DNA of 64,000 bases from Methylobacterium adhaesivum (GTDB taxonomy: Bacteria > Pseudomonadota > Alphaproteobacteria > Rhizobiales > Beijerinckiaceae), in the NCBI RefSeq assembly GCF_022179065.1, contig NZ_BPQD01000024.1, forward strand, positions 1 to 64,000, read 5' to 3'. The notes below the pieces were generated by a model. That model made no database searches. It had not been told where the DNA came from and was given only the letters and a program-made list of their open reading frames with translations. A program made the translations under genes and the position numbers. Below, in pieces: positions 47,479-59,697 of this stretch; within the stretch, counting starts at the first letter, position 1, and every line of letters starts with the position of its first letter.

Positions 47479-48462
47479 ATGCTGTCACGGCGCGGATTGC
47501 TCGCGACGGCGGCATTGCTGCCCCTGGCCGGCCGGCAGGCTCGGGCGAACACTCCGAAAGTCTCGGTCGGCAGCCTGCCCTTCGGCACGGTCTCGTGGGA
47601 GGCCGCGGTGATCAAGGCACGCGGCCTCGACACGGCCAATGGCTTCACCCTCGACGTGATCAAGCTCGCGGGCAACGACGCCGCCCGCATCGCCTTCCAG
47701 GGCGGACAGGTCGACACCATCGTGGGCGACCTGCTCTGGGCGGCCCGCCTCGGCAATGAGGGCCGCGGCGTGCGGTTCTTCCCCTATTCCACCACGGAGG
47801 GGTCCCTCATGGTGCCTGGGGGCAGCGCCATCACCTCCCTGAAGGATCTCAAGGGCAAGCGCCTCGGCGTGGCCGGCGGGCCCCTCGACAAGAACTGGCT
47901 CCTCCTGAAGGCCCAGGCCCGCGACACCGCCGGCCTCGACCTCGAGACTCAGGCCACCGTCGCGTTCGGTGCGCCGCCGCTGCTGGCGCTGAAGCTCGAG
48001 CAGGGCGAGCTCGATGCCGGGCTCCTGTACTGGACCTATTGCGCCCGCCTGGAGCCGAAGGGCTTCCGGCGCCTCATCGGCTCCGACGACATCATGCGGG
48101 CCTTCGGGGCCACGGGCTCCATGGCCCTCATCGGGTACCTGTTCGACGGCGAGACCCTCGTCGCCAAGCCCGAGGCCGTGGCCGGTTTCACCCGCGCCTC
48201 GAAGGCTGCCAAGGAGATCCTCGCCAGCGATGCCTCCGCCTGGGACGTGGTCCGCCCCCTGATGGCGGTCGAGGACGAGGCGACCTTCGAGGCCCTGAAG
48301 CGCGATTTTCTGGCAGGCATCCCGCGCCGGCCTCTGTCCGTGGAGCGCGCCGACGGCGAGCGCCTCTACGGCGTGCTGGCCAAGCTCGGCGGCGAGCGTC
48401 TCGTCGGCTCCGGTCTCACCCTGCCGCCGCGCCTCTACTACGACGGCACGACGAATGGCTGA
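47479..48462 (+). CDS. TauA/SsuA-like ABC substrate-binding protein
   Basis: A 327-residue periplasmic binding protein with a twin-arginine leader (MLSRRGLLATAALLPLAG; cleavage near ARA). The body is the NitT/TauT fold: VSVGSLPFGTVSWEAAVIKA, then DLKGKRLGVAGGPLDKNWLLLKA and LEQGELDAGLLYW. The ATG at 47479 has a near-perfect AGGAGGAG site. With the two following genes it forms a complete importer. Cargo of this family includes taurine, sulfonates, nitrate and pyrimidine precursors; the ligand here is unknown. The importer is followed by the xoxFGJ locus, but whether the two are related is uncertain. Confidence 0.85.
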   Translation: MLSRRGLLATAALLPLAGRQARANTPKVSVGSLPFGTVSWEAAVIKARGLDTANGFTLDVIKLAGNDAARIAFQGGQVDTIVGDLLWAARLGNEGRGVRFFPYSTTEGSLMVPGGSAITSLKDLKGKRLGVAGGPLDKNWLLLKAQARDTAGLDLETQATVAFGAPPLLALKLEQGELDAGLLYWTYCARLEPKGFRRLIGSDDIMRAFGATGSMALIGYLFDGETLVAKPEAVAGFTRASKAAKEILASDASAWDVVRPLMAVEDEATFEALKRDFLAGIPRRPLSVERADGERLYGVLAKLGGERLVGSGLTLPPRLYYDGTTNG

Positions 48463-48497
48463 CGCCGCCGGCCGCACCCCGGCGCGGTCTTAAGAGC

Positions 48498-49235
48498 ATG
48501 GGGTTCGCGACCCGTCTCGTCTCGGTCCTCGTCCTGCTGGCCGGGTGGCAGGCCGCCGCCACGGCCGCCGGCTCGCGGCTGCTGCCGTCGCCCGGCGCGA
48601 TCCTCGCGTTCATTGCCAGCGAGTCCGCGTCGGGCGACCTGTGGTGGAACGTCGGCATCACGCTCACGCGGGTGGGCGTCTCCTTCGTGATCGCCATGGT
48701 GCTCGGCGTGCTGCTGGGCATCGCCCTCGGGCGCTCGCGCCGCCTCAACCTCGTCCTCGACACGCCGCTCCTCGTCCTCCTCAACACACCGGCCCTCGTC
48801 ATCACCGTGCTGGCCTACATCTGGGTCGGCCTCAACGAGGGCGCGGCGGTGCTGGCCGTGGTCCTCAACAAGCTGCCCAACGTCGCGGTGATCCTGCGCG
48901 AGGGAGCCCGCGGCCTCGATCCGCAGCTCGAGGAGATGGCGCGGACCTACCGCTTCGACCGCCGCACCTGGATCGCCCACGTGCTGGTGCCCCAGCTCCA
49001 GCCCTTCGCCGTGGCGGCGGCCCGCTCCGGCCTGTCGCTCGCCTGGAAGATCGTCCTCGTCATCGAGCTGCTCGGCCGCCCCAACGGGGTGGGCTTCGCC
49101 ATCAACTACTACTTCGTCCAGAGCCTGAACGTGGCGGCCATCGTCGGCTACAGCGTCGTGTTCATGAGCGTGATGATCGCCATCGACATCCTCGTCCTCC
49201 AGCGCCTCGAAGCCCATGTCCGTCGCTGGCGATAG
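48498..49235 (+). CDS. TauC/SsuC-like ABC permease
   Basis: A 245-residue permease with about six helices and the cytoplasmic EAA-type loop EEMARTYRFDRRTWIAHVLVPQLQPF near residues 150-175. The start at 48498 gives MGFATRLVSVL; the frame upstream runs through the substrate-binding gene and is not used. It ends 20 bases inside the ATPase gene, so the two are translated together. Confidence 0.85.
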   Translation: MGFATRLVSVLVLLAGWQAAATAAGSRLLPSPGAILAFIASESASGDLWWNVGITLTRVGVSFVIAMVLGVLLGIALGRSRRLNLVLDTPLLVLLNTPALVITVLAYIWVGLNEGAAVLAVVLNKLPNVAVILREGARGLDPQLEEMARTYRFDRRTWIAHVLVPQLQPFAVAAARSGLSLAWKIVLVIELLGRPNGVGFAINYYFVQSLNVAAIVGYSVVFMSVMIAIDILVLQRLEAHVRRWR

Positions 49236-49974
49236 CTCCGAGGCGGACCGGACCGCCCTCACCGTCGAGATCCGTGCGAAGGTCTACGGCGCCGGCGGGC
49301 CCGAGCCCGTCGAGGCGGTGCGCGATCTCGCCTTCTGCGTCCCCACCCGCGCGATCACCTGCCTCATCGGCCCTTCCGGGGCGGGCAAGACCACGACCCT
49401 TCGCATCCTGCTCGGCCTCGACACCGCCTTCGACGGCCACGTCACCCCATCTCCGGACACCGCCGGCATCGCCATGGTGTTTCAGGAGCCGCGTCTTCTC
49501 GCCTGGCGCACCGTCGAGCAGAACGTGCGGCTCGCCCTGCCGCGCCCAGAGCGGCAACGCCCCCTCGACACCCTGTTCGAGTCCCTGGGCCTCACTCCGT
49601 GGCGGGGCCGCTATCCCGGCGCCCTATCCCTCGGCATGCAGCGTCGCGTCGCCCTGGCGCGGGCCCTGGCGCAGACACCGCGCATCCTTATCCTCGACGA
49701 GCCGTTCGTCTCCCTCGACGACGCCTCGGCGGCGGCCCTGCGCGGCCTCGTTGTCGACAGCGTCGCGGATACCGGGGTCGGCGTGCTCATGGTGACCCAC
49801 AACGTCGCCGAGGCCATCGCCATTGCCGACCGCCTCGTCCTCGTCTCGGCCCGACCAGCGAGCCTCGTCGCCACGGTAGCCCTCGACCGGCCGCGCGACG
49901 CGCGGGACCGGGTCTGGGCCGAGACGACCCGGGCCGATCTCGCTTCCCACTATCCCGGAATCATTGCCGTCTAG
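49216..49974 (+). CDS. TauB/SsuB-like ABC ATPase
   Basis: A 252-residue ATPase with Walker A GPSGAGKTTTLR, the Q-loop FQEPRLLAWRTV typical of NitT/TauT ATPases, a changed signature (LSLGMQRRVALARAL) and Walker B ILILDEPFVSLD. The leucine in place of Gly at the second position after LS is mildly unusual. It closes the three-gene importer. A hairpin lies immediately after the stop. Confidence 0.87.
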   Translation: MSVAGDSSEADRTALTVEIRAKVYGAGGPEPVEAVRDLAFCVPTRAITCLIGPSGAGKTTTLRILLGLDTAFDGHVTPSPDTAGIAMVFQEPRLLAWRTVEQNVRLALPRPERQRPLDTLFESLGLTPWRGRYPGALSLGMQRRVALARALAQTPRILILDEPFVSLDDASAAALRGLVVDSVADTGVGVLMVTHNVAEAIAIADRLVLVSARPASLVATVALDRPRDARDRVWAETTRADLASHYPGIIAV

Positions 49975-49975
49975 C

Positions 49976-50021
49976 GCATCGTCCTTTCCCGAAAGCCGAA
50001 GGCCACCTTTCGGGACGATGC
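49976..50021 (+). terminator. Hairpin after the ABC importer
   Basis: GCATCGTCC...CGAAAG pairs with CTTTCGGGACGATGC across about 46 bases, with a five-base bulge on the left arm. It starts at the stop of the ATPase gene and lacks a T run, so it may be a dispersed intergenic repeat or a weak terminator. Confidence 0.45.
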
Positions 50022-50817
50022 CTTAGAGGAGTTTCCGGACGGCGTTCGCCGATTTCCGGCCAGCTCGCGGCTCCGGCCCCGCTACCCATACCGGATTTGC
50101 AGTTGGCGCGGATCGCGCCCGGCCCGATGGCACGGCCGCGCATCGCAGGCGCCGGGGACACCGCCTCGACGCGTCCTGCCCTGCGGTACCGGAGCGGGCC
50201 TCATCCCGCAAAAAACCCCGGTGGCGAAACCATGCGGCGAGACAACGCATCTTCGCCCGTCACGATCCGACTCGACGATTTTTTCCAGCGTCTGCGCGAG
50301 ACGGGCCCGCAACGGTTATTTGTATTATCGTGCTGGAATACCAGATAACGTTTCTTAGGACGGCGCACCTATATGATTTGACCGACGAGTCCCGCCTACA
50401 GCGCAGAGCGATCTGCCGCAATCCGACCCTCATGCACAAGACACATGCGAAATCGACGTCCTTTCAAAAAGCTTTGGTAACAGAAGTCTTTTTTTTGCGC
50501 CGCAACATTGTTTGCGCTGCAGCATCGATATGCGTTCACCAAGACTGCGCTCGCATTCGCGGCAAGCTAGCCTCAGGAAACTCACATAAACTGAGTTGAC
50601 GCGACGGCGATTTTTCTTAGAGTTCATTCAAGCTTCGGTTTCGAGGGGCGCCGCAAAGGGATAGCGGTCCCCGGTCAGACCGGATGGAAAAGGGTCCTCG
50701 GGCCTGGCTCCAACCGATCCCCCGCTACGGAAGCGCAACATATCCCGTCGCAAACAGCAGGTCGCATCGGCATCCGCTCATCGCATGAGACGTGGATGCG
50801 GGGTGTCAAGACTTGTC

Positions 50818-50823
50818 GGAGGA
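50818..50823 (+). promoter_or_regulatory. Strong ribosome binding site of xoxF
   Basis: GGAGGA stands four bases before the ATG at 50828, the clearest Shine-Dalgarno sequence in this part of the window. It decides the start over an in-frame start 36 bases upstream (50792). Confidence 0.8.
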
Positions 50824-50827
50824 ATGC

Positions 50828-52630
50828 ATGAGAGCGGTTCACCTTCTCGCACTCGGCGCCGGCCTGGTGGCGTCTGCCCCGGTCCTCGCCAACGAAGACG
50901 TCCTGAAGCGCACGGCCAACCCGGCCGAGCAGGTGCTCCAGACCGTCGACTACGGCAACACCCGCTATTCCAAGCTCGACCAGATCAACGCCAGCAACGT
51001 CAAGCAGCTCCAGGTGGCCTGGACGTTCTCGACGGGCGTTCTGCGCGGTCACGAGGGTTCGCCCCTCGTCGTCGGCAACATGATGTACGTCCACACCCCC
51101 TTCCCGAACATCGTCTACGCCCTCGACCTCGACAAGGACGGCGTGATCGTCTGGAAGTACGAGCCGAAGCAGGACCCGAGCGTCATCCCGGTCATGTGCT
51201 GTGACACGGTCAACCGTGGTCTCGCCTACGCCGACGGCAATATCATCCTCCATCAGGCCGACACCACCGTCGTGTCCCTCGACGCCAAGTCCGGCAAGGT
51301 GAACTGGTCCGTCGTCAACGGCGACCCCAAGAAGGGTGAGACCAACACCGCCACCGTCCTGCCCGTGAAGGACAAGATCATCGTCGGTATCTCCGGCGGC
51401 GAGTTCGGTGTGCAGTGCCACGTCACCGCCTACGATGCCAAGACCGGCAAGAAGGTCTGGCGCGGCTACTCCGTCGGCACCGACGATCAGCTGATCATGG
51501 ACCCCGAGAAGACCACGTCGCTGGGCAAGCCCGTCGGCAAGGACTCCTCGATCAAGACCTGGGAAGGCGACCAGTGGAAGACCGGTGGCGGTTGCACCTG
51601 GGGCTGGTTCTCCTACGATCCCAAGCTCGACCTGATGTACTACGGCTCGGGCAACCCCTCGACCTGGAACCCCAAGCAGCGTCCGGGCGACAACAAGTGG
51701 TCCATGACCATCTGGGCTCGTAACCCCGATACCGGCATGACCAAGTGGGTCTACCAGATGACCCCGCACGACGAGTGGGACTACGACGGCATCAACGAGA
51801 TGATCCTCACGGATCAGAAGGTTGACGGCAAGGATCGTCCGCTCCTCACCCACTTCGACCGTAACGGTTTCGGCTACACCCTCGATCGCGCCACTGGCGA
51901 GCTCCTGGTCGCCGAGAAGTTCGATCCGGTGGTGAACTGGGCCTCCAAGGTCGACATGGACAAGGGCTCCAAGAACTACGGTCGCCCGCTGGTCCAGGCC
52001 AAGTACTCCACCGAGCAGAACGGTGAGGATACCAACTCCAAGGGTATCTGCCCCGCGGCCCTCGGCACCAAGGACCAGCAGCCTGCTGCGTTCTCGCCGA
52101 AGACCAACCTGTTCTACGTGCCCACCAACCACGTCTGCATGGACTACGAGCCGTTCCGGGTGTCCTACACCCCCGGTCAGCCCTACGTCGGTGCGACCCT
52201 GGCCATGTACCCGGCCCCCAACAGCCACGGTGGCATGGGTAACTTCATCGCCTGGGACGGCGTGAAGGGTCAGATCAAGTGGTCCAACCCCGAGCAGTTC
52301 TCGGTGTGGTCCGGCGCCCTCGCCACCGCTGGTGACGTGGTGTTCTACGGCACCCTGGAAGGCTACCTGAAGGCTGTCGACTCCAAGACGGGTAAGGAAC
52401 TCTACAAGTTCAAGACCCCGTCGGGCATCATCGGCAACGTGATGACCTACAGCCACAAGGGCAAGCAGTACGTCGGCATCCTGTCGGGTGTTGGTGGCTG
52501 GGCCGGCATCGGCCTCGCGGCCGGCCTGACCGACCCGAACGCCGGTCTCGGCGCGGTGGGTGGCTACGCCGCCCTGTCGAACTACACCAACCTCGGTGGT
52601 CAGCTGACCGTCTTCTCGCTGCCGAACTAA
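50828..52630 (+). CDS. xoxF: Lanthanide-dependent methanol dehydrogenase XoxF
   Basis: A 600-residue periplasmic PQQ enzyme that oxidises methanol (and often formaldehyde). The signal peptide ends after Ala21. The adjacent cysteines Cys124-Cys125 form the ring disulfide near PQQ. Probable metal ligands are Glu192 (GGEFGVQ), Asn276 (GSGNPSTW), catalytic Asp318 and the extra Asp320 in DEWDYDG; that second Asp, replaced by Ala in calcium-type MxaF, marks a rare-earth enzyme. Eight W-type propeller repeats are spread along the protein. Codon use shows more GGT, CGT and AAC than in its neighbours, typical of high expression. It is followed by xoxG and xoxJ. Confidence 0.97.
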   Translation: MRAVHLLALGAGLVASAPVLANEDVLKRTANPAEQVLQTVDYGNTRYSKLDQINASNVKQLQVAWTFSTGVLRGHEGSPLVVGNMMYVHTPFPNIVYALDLDKDGVIVWKYEPKQDPSVIPVMCCDTVNRGLAYADGNIILHQADTTVVSLDAKSGKVNWSVVNGDPKKGETNTATVLPVKDKIIVGISGGEFGVQCHVTAYDAKTGKKVWRGYSVGTDDQLIMDPEKTTSLGKPVGKDSSIKTWEGDQWKTGGGCTWGWFSYDPKLDLMYYGSGNPSTWNPKQRPGDNKWSMTIWARNPDTGMTKWVYQMTPHDEWDYDGINEMILTDQKVDGKDRPLLTHFDRNGFGYTLDRATGELLVAEKFDPVVNWASKVDMDKGSKNYGRPLVQAKYSTEQNGEDTNSKGICPAALGTKDQQPAAFSPKTNLFYVPTNHVCMDYEPFRVSYTPGQPYVGATLAMYPAPNSHGGMGNFIAWDGVKGQIKWSNPEQFSVWSGALATAGDVVFYGTLEGYLKAVDSKTGKELYKFKTPSGIIGNVMTYSHKGKQYVGILSGVGGWAGIGLAAGLTDPNAGLGAVGGYAALSNYTNLGGQLTVFSLPN

Positions 52631-52658
52631 TCGGTCGCAGGTAGTTTGAAAGAATAGG

Positions 52659-52690
52659 GTGCCGGCGCGGATTTCCGCGCCGGCACCTTT
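52659..52690 (+). terminator. Strong intercistronic hairpin between xoxF and xoxG
   Basis: A perfect 12-bp stem (GTGCCGGCGCGG, 52659-52670; CCGCGCCGGCAC, 52675-52686) with a four-base loop, then CTTTCT. It begins 28 bases after the xoxF stop and 79 bases before the xoxG start. It should stop most transcripts after xoxF or protect the xoxF message, giving much less xoxG/xoxJ. Confidence 0.85.
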
Positions 52691-52765
52691 CTGGTTAGGA
52701 TTAGACAAATTATACGTGAGCTGCGCGGCCCGAAGGCCGACGTTGCGTTCCCGGGAGAAACGTCG

Positions 52766-53371
52766 TTGTATACTATCAACAGAGCCGTCATTCGTCCGTT
52801 CGTGGCCGCCCTCGCACTCGTGTCCGTCTCGACCTTCGTGGTCCATGCCGAAGATGCGAAGAAGGCAGATCCGGCGCTCGCCAATCAGCTCGACCCCAAC
52901 GCGCTCGACAAGGATCAGAAGCTGATCGACAACTTCGCGGCCGTGAAAGTGGAAGACGGCAAATATTTCGACAAGGAAGGCCATCCGACCTTCCACATCA
53001 CCAATGATGGCAAGAAGTTCGACTGGTATGCCTATTCGGGTTACCGCCGCTACCATGCCGAGTGCCACGTCTGCCACGGTCCCGACGCCATGGGCTCGAC
53101 CTATGCACCGGCCCTGAAGGATTCGCTCAAGACCATCAACTACGAGGAGTTCATCGGCATCCTCGCCGGCGGCAAGCGCGACTCCCAAGCCGGCCAGGAG
53201 CGGGTCATGCCCGCCTTCGGCGATAACAAGAACGTCATGTGCTATGCCGACGACCTCTACGTCTACCTGAAGGCCCGCGCCTCCGGCGCGATGCCGCGCA
53301 TCCGGCCGACGGACAAAGAAGAGAAGCCTGAGGCTGCCCGGACGGCCGAGAAGGAGTGCCTGGGCGGCTGA
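52766..53371 (+). CDS. xoxG: c-type cytochrome XoxG (electron acceptor of XoxF)
   Basis: A 201-residue periplasmic cytochrome. The leader ends after Ala28 (FVVHA). One haem site, Cys100-His-Val-Cys103-His104, is visible; the axial Met is probably in RVMPAF. It starts with TTG at 52766, eight bases after GGGAGAAA, with no ATG or GTG candidate in the leader. XoxG takes electrons from PQQ in XoxF. The stop overlaps the xoxJ start (TGATG). Haem attachment depends on the Ccm system, of which ccmAB are in this window. Confidence 0.93.
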   Translation: MYTINRAVIRPFVAALALVSVSTFVVHAEDAKKADPALANQLDPNALDKDQKLIDNFAAVKVEDGKYFDKEGHPTFHITNDGKKFDWYAYSGYRRYHAECHVCHGPDAMGSTYAPALKDSLKTINYEEFIGILAGGKRDSQAGQERVMPAFGDNKNVMCYADDLYVYLKARASGAMPRIRPTDKEEKPEAARTAEKECLGG

Positions 53372-54225
53372 TGATCCGCTTCAGAGCCCGAACCGGCCTC
53401 GCCCTCGCGCTCCTGCTCACCACGGCAGGGGCGCGATCCGCGTTGGCACAATCGCTGCCCGATCTCGTCACGACGGACACGCTCCGCGTCTGCGGCGATC
53501 CGGGCAACATGCCGTTCTCCGAGCGCAAGGAGGACGGGTTCGAGAACAGGATCGCGGCGATCATCGCCGAGGAGCTGAAGGTCAAGGTCCGGTACTACTG
53601 GCTGACGCAGGGGCCGGGATTCGTACGCAACACCCTCGGAACCGGTTTGTGCGACGTCATCATGGGGTCGGCGTCCGGCGGCGAACTCGTGCAGCACACC
53701 AACCCGTACTATCGCTCGGCCTACACCCTGGTCACGCGCAAGGGCGAGCTCGACGGGGTGACGCGACTCGACGATCCCCGCCTCAAGGGCAAAGCCATCG
53801 GCGTCATCGGCGGCACGCCGCCGGTGAACCGGATGGGTGAACTCGGTCTCGTTAGCACGATGAAGGCTTACGCGCCCTACCAGCTCGATCCGGCGCGCAA
53901 GCACCAGACCATCGCGGCCGAGGTCATCGCGGACTTGGCCGAGAAGCGCATCGACGCGGCGATCCTGTGGGGGCCGGCCGCCGGCTGGCTGGCGAAACAG
54001 AGCGGCGTTCCCATGGTGGTGGTGCCGCTCCTCGAAGAGCCCGACCGGCCGCCGCTCACCTTCCGCATCGCCCTCGGGGTGCGGATGGAGGAGAACGACT
54101 GGAAGCGGACCCTCAACACGATCCTGCGCAAGCGCCGCACCGACATCGAGACGGTACTGCGGGACTTCGACGTGCCGCTCCTCGAAGAGGAAGGCAACAA
54201 ACTCCTCGAACCCACAAAGCCCTGA
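53371..54225 (+). CDS. xoxJ: XoxJ, periplasmic binding-type protein of the xox locus
   Basis: A 284-residue exported protein with a signal peptide ending near residue 26 (SALAQ) and the fold of amino-acid-type binding proteins (DTLRVCGDPGNMPFSERK; GLCDVIMGSASGGELVQHTNPYY; GKAIGVIGGTPPVNRM). It is the homologue of MxaJ, thought to help mature or activate methanol dehydrogenase. TGATG overlap with xoxG means coupled translation. A terminator follows 10 bases after the stop. Confidence 0.93.
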   Translation: MIRFRARTGLALALLLTTAGARSALAQSLPDLVTTDTLRVCGDPGNMPFSERKEDGFENRIAAIIAEELKVKVRYYWLTQGPGFVRNTLGTGLCDVIMGSASGGELVQHTNPYYRSAYTLVTRKGELDGVTRLDDPRLKGKAIGVIGGTPPVNRMGELGLVSTMKAYAPYQLDPARKHQTIAAEVIADLAEKRIDAAILWGPAAGWLAKQSGVPMVVVPLLEEPDRPPLTFRIALGVRMEENDWKRTLNTILRKRRTDIETVLRDFDVPLLEEEGNKLLEPTKP

Positions 54226-54235
54226 TCTTGCAAAC

Positions 54236-54265
54236 AGCCGGGACGCCCACGCGCCCCGGCTTTTT
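54236..54265 (+). terminator. Terminator after xoxJ
   Basis: AGCCGGGACGC pairs with GCGCCCCGGCT (one A-C mismatch) and is followed by five T. It closes the xox locus and also reaches the end of the convergent folK gene. Confidence 0.8.
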
Positions 54266-54744
54266 CATGCCGGGTTCCGCTCGATCCCGGTGGTGTCGAG
54301 CTTGGCCAAGGCCTGTGCAACCGTCTCGGGACCGATCACCAGGTGGGGGGCGATTTCGGCCAGGGGCACGAGAACGAAGGCCCGCTCGCGCACGAAGCGG
54401 TGCGGCAGGACGAGGCGCTCGTCGGCGATGGTGGCGCCCGCATAGGAGAGGACGTCGATGTCGATGACGCGCGGCCCCCAGCGGCGCTCGCGCACACGGC
54501 CCATGGCGGTCTCGATGGCGAGGCCCGCCTCGAGGAGGGCGTGCGGCGACAGCGTAGTCTCGACGCCCAGCGCTGCGTTGAGGAACCAGTCCTGGTCGGT
54601 GTCGCCCCAGGGCGGCGTACGGTAGTCGGCCGAGCGCGCGGTGACGCGGATGCCCGGTGTCACGGCAAGGCGCGCCACCGCCTCGGCAAGGGTGGCGGCC
54701 TTGTCGCCGATGTTGCTGCCGAGGCCGAGATACGCCGCCTTCAC
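54265..54744 (-). CDS. folK: 2-amino-4-hydroxy-6-hydroxymethyldihydropteridine pyrophosphokinase
   Basis: A 159-residue HPPK of folate synthesis. Motifs are AYLGLGSNIGD at the start, YRTPPWGDTDQDWFLNAAL and RRWGPRVIDIDVLSY, which binds ATP and magnesium, then LPHRFVRERAFVL. The GTG start at 54744 overlaps the folB stop (GTGA). It is the last gene of folP-folB-folK. Confidence 0.93.
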   Translation of the reverse strand: MKAAYLGLGSNIGDKAATLAEAVARLAVTPGIRVTARSADYRTPPWGDTDQDWFLNAALGVETTLSPHALLEAGLAIETAMGRVRERRWGPRVIDIDVLSYAGATIADERLVLPHRFVRERAFVLVPLAEIAPHLVIGPETVAQALAKLDTTGIERNPA

Positions 54745-55118
54745 GAAGCGCCCCCGGCCCGGTGCCGGGTGATTTCGATGGCGACGCCCTCGATGACGGC
54801 CGGCACCGGCGCGCTCGGCTTGTCCACCCGCACGCTCAGGGACTCGACGAGGGGGTGATGCGCGAGGATCTCGGCGGCGATGGCCTCCGCCAGAGCCTCG
54901 ATGAGGGCGAAGCGCCGCTGCGTCGCGACGCGGGTGACGATCTCGGTGAGGTCGGCGTAGCTTACGGTGCGGTCGACGGCGTCGCTGCGGCCCGCGGGGG
55001 CGAGGTCGAGGCGGCAGTCGAGAGAGATGTAGAAGCGCTGGCCGAGGCGCGCCTCCTCGTCGAGGAGGCCGTGATAGGCGAAGACCGCGATGCGCTGGAC
55101 GAGGATGCGGTCGCTCAT
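54741..55118 (-). CDS. folB: Dihydroneopterin aldolase
   Basis: A 125-residue FolB. The catalytic Glu is in AYHGLLDEEARLGQRF and the conserved Lys is in VRVDKPSAPVP. The start at 55118 gives MSDRILVQRIAVFAYHG and overlaps the folP stop by four bases. It converts dihydroneopterin to the substrate of FolK, so the gene order follows the pathway. Confidence 0.92.
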   Translation of the reverse strand: MSDRILVQRIAVFAYHGLLDEEARLGQRFYISLDCRLDLAPAGRSDAVDRTVSYADLTEIVTRVATQRRFALIEALAEAIAAEILAHHPLVESLSVRVDKPSAPVPAVIEGVAIEITRHRAGGAS

Positions 55119-55951
55119 CGAACCGGCCTCATCACCGCATCCACCACCCGCAGGGCGTCGACATGGGGGGCGACGTCGTGGACGCGCACGATTCCCGCGC
55201 CGAGGGTAGCGGCGAGCACGTGGCTCGCCACGGAGCCGAACAGCCGGTCCACGGGCTTCGTCTCGGTGTCGTGCAGCCGTCCGAGGAGGGATTTGCGCGA
55301 GACGCCGACGAGGACGGGAAAGCCCAGCGCCACGATCTCGGGCAGGCGCCGCAGGGCTTCGAGGTGCTGCGCCCAACTCTTGCCGAAGCCGATGCCCGGA
55401 TCGAGGACGATATCGGCGTCGCGGATGCCGGCGTTGCGGGCGATGGCGAGGGAGCGCTCGAAGAAGCGCAGCATGTCGGCGACGATGTCGATCTCCGGGT
55501 CGACGGTCTCGCGGTTGTGCATCACCATCACGGGCGCGCCATGATCGGCGGCGACGCGGGCAATGTCGGGCTCGCGCTGGAGGCCCCAGACGTCGTTGAC
55601 GATGCGGGCGCCGGCCGCCAGGGCGACGCGAGCCGTCGACGCCTTGTAGGTGTCGATGGAGATCGGCACGGCCAGGCGCCCGGCCAGATCGCGGATTACC
55701 GGCAGGATCCGGGCCTGTTCCTCCTCGGCCGAAACGGGCGTGTGGCCCGGCCGGGTCGATTCCCCGCCGATGTCGATGAGGGCCGCGCCCTCGGCGACGA
55801 GCGTCTCGGCTTGCGCGCGCGCGGGCTCCGGATCGGAGAAACGCCCCCCGTCCGAGAACGAGTCGGGCGTGACGTTGAGGATGCCCATGACGAGCACGCG
55901 CTGACCCAGATCGGGCAGCAGGGTCTGCAACTGGGAGGGAGGAGGCGGCAC
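55115..55951 (-). CDS. folP: Dihydropteroate synthase
   Basis: A 278-residue DHPS, the sulfonamide target. The motifs MGILNVTPDSFSDGG, DIGGESTRPGH and DPGIGFGKSWAQHLEAL are intact, with the C-terminal GIVRVHDV. It joins p-aminobenzoate to the pterin made by FolB and FolK. A GTG at 55951 is the first usable start, and its ribosome site is weak, so a slightly different start is possible. Confidence 0.93.
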   Translation of the reverse strand: MPPPPSQLQTLLPDLGQRVLVMGILNVTPDSFSDGGRFSDPEPARAQAETLVAEGAALIDIGGESTRPGHTPVSAEEEQARILPVIRDLAGRLAVPISIDTYKASTARVALAAGARIVNDVWGLQREPDIARVAADHGAPVMVMHNRETVDPEIDIVADMLRFFERSLAIARNAGIRDADIVLDPGIGFGKSWAQHLEALRRLPEIVALGFPVLVGVSRKSLLGRLHDTETKPVDRLFGSVASHVLAATLGAGIVRVHDVAPHVDALRVVDAVMRPVR

Positions 55952-56119
55952 GGGGGCTCTGTCGGCTGTCGTGAGGATGGAAGTGCTTTGGCCCGATTAC
56001 GCCCGGGGGGCAACGCCCCCGAGGCTATGCGAACGTCCGTCGACTCGTTCGGAACGGCGGCGTTCGGCGTCGCTCGGGCCTCGTGATCCGGCGGCCGTCT
56101 CGGGCAAGCGAACGCCGGA

Positions 56120-59693
<3,574 letters not shown>

Positions 59694-59697
<4 letters not shown>

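Larger units (their letters stand above)
49975..50827. promoter_or_regulatory. Long gene-free region upstream of xoxF
   Basis: About 850 bases without a supported gene. The part at about 50310-50640 is AT-richer than the genome around it. A plausible sigma-70-like promoter is TTGACG at 50596-50601 with TAGAGT about 16 bases later (50618-50623), leaving a leader of about 200 bases before xoxF. Short frames in both directions here lack ribosome sites and family likeness. The region is large enough for several regulator sites, as expected for a strongly controlled methanol dehydrogenase. Confidence 0.4.

Noticed and set aside
50330-50599. Small plus-strand frame upstream of xoxF
   Set aside because: 89 codons of atypical codon use with no ribosome site. 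It lies in what looks like regulatory DNA.
50675-53188. Very long open frame (837 codons) on the minus strand across xoxF and xoxG
   Set aside because: It mirrors the codon structure of xoxF and has no family motifs. High GC and strong codon bias leave the opposite strand free of stops.
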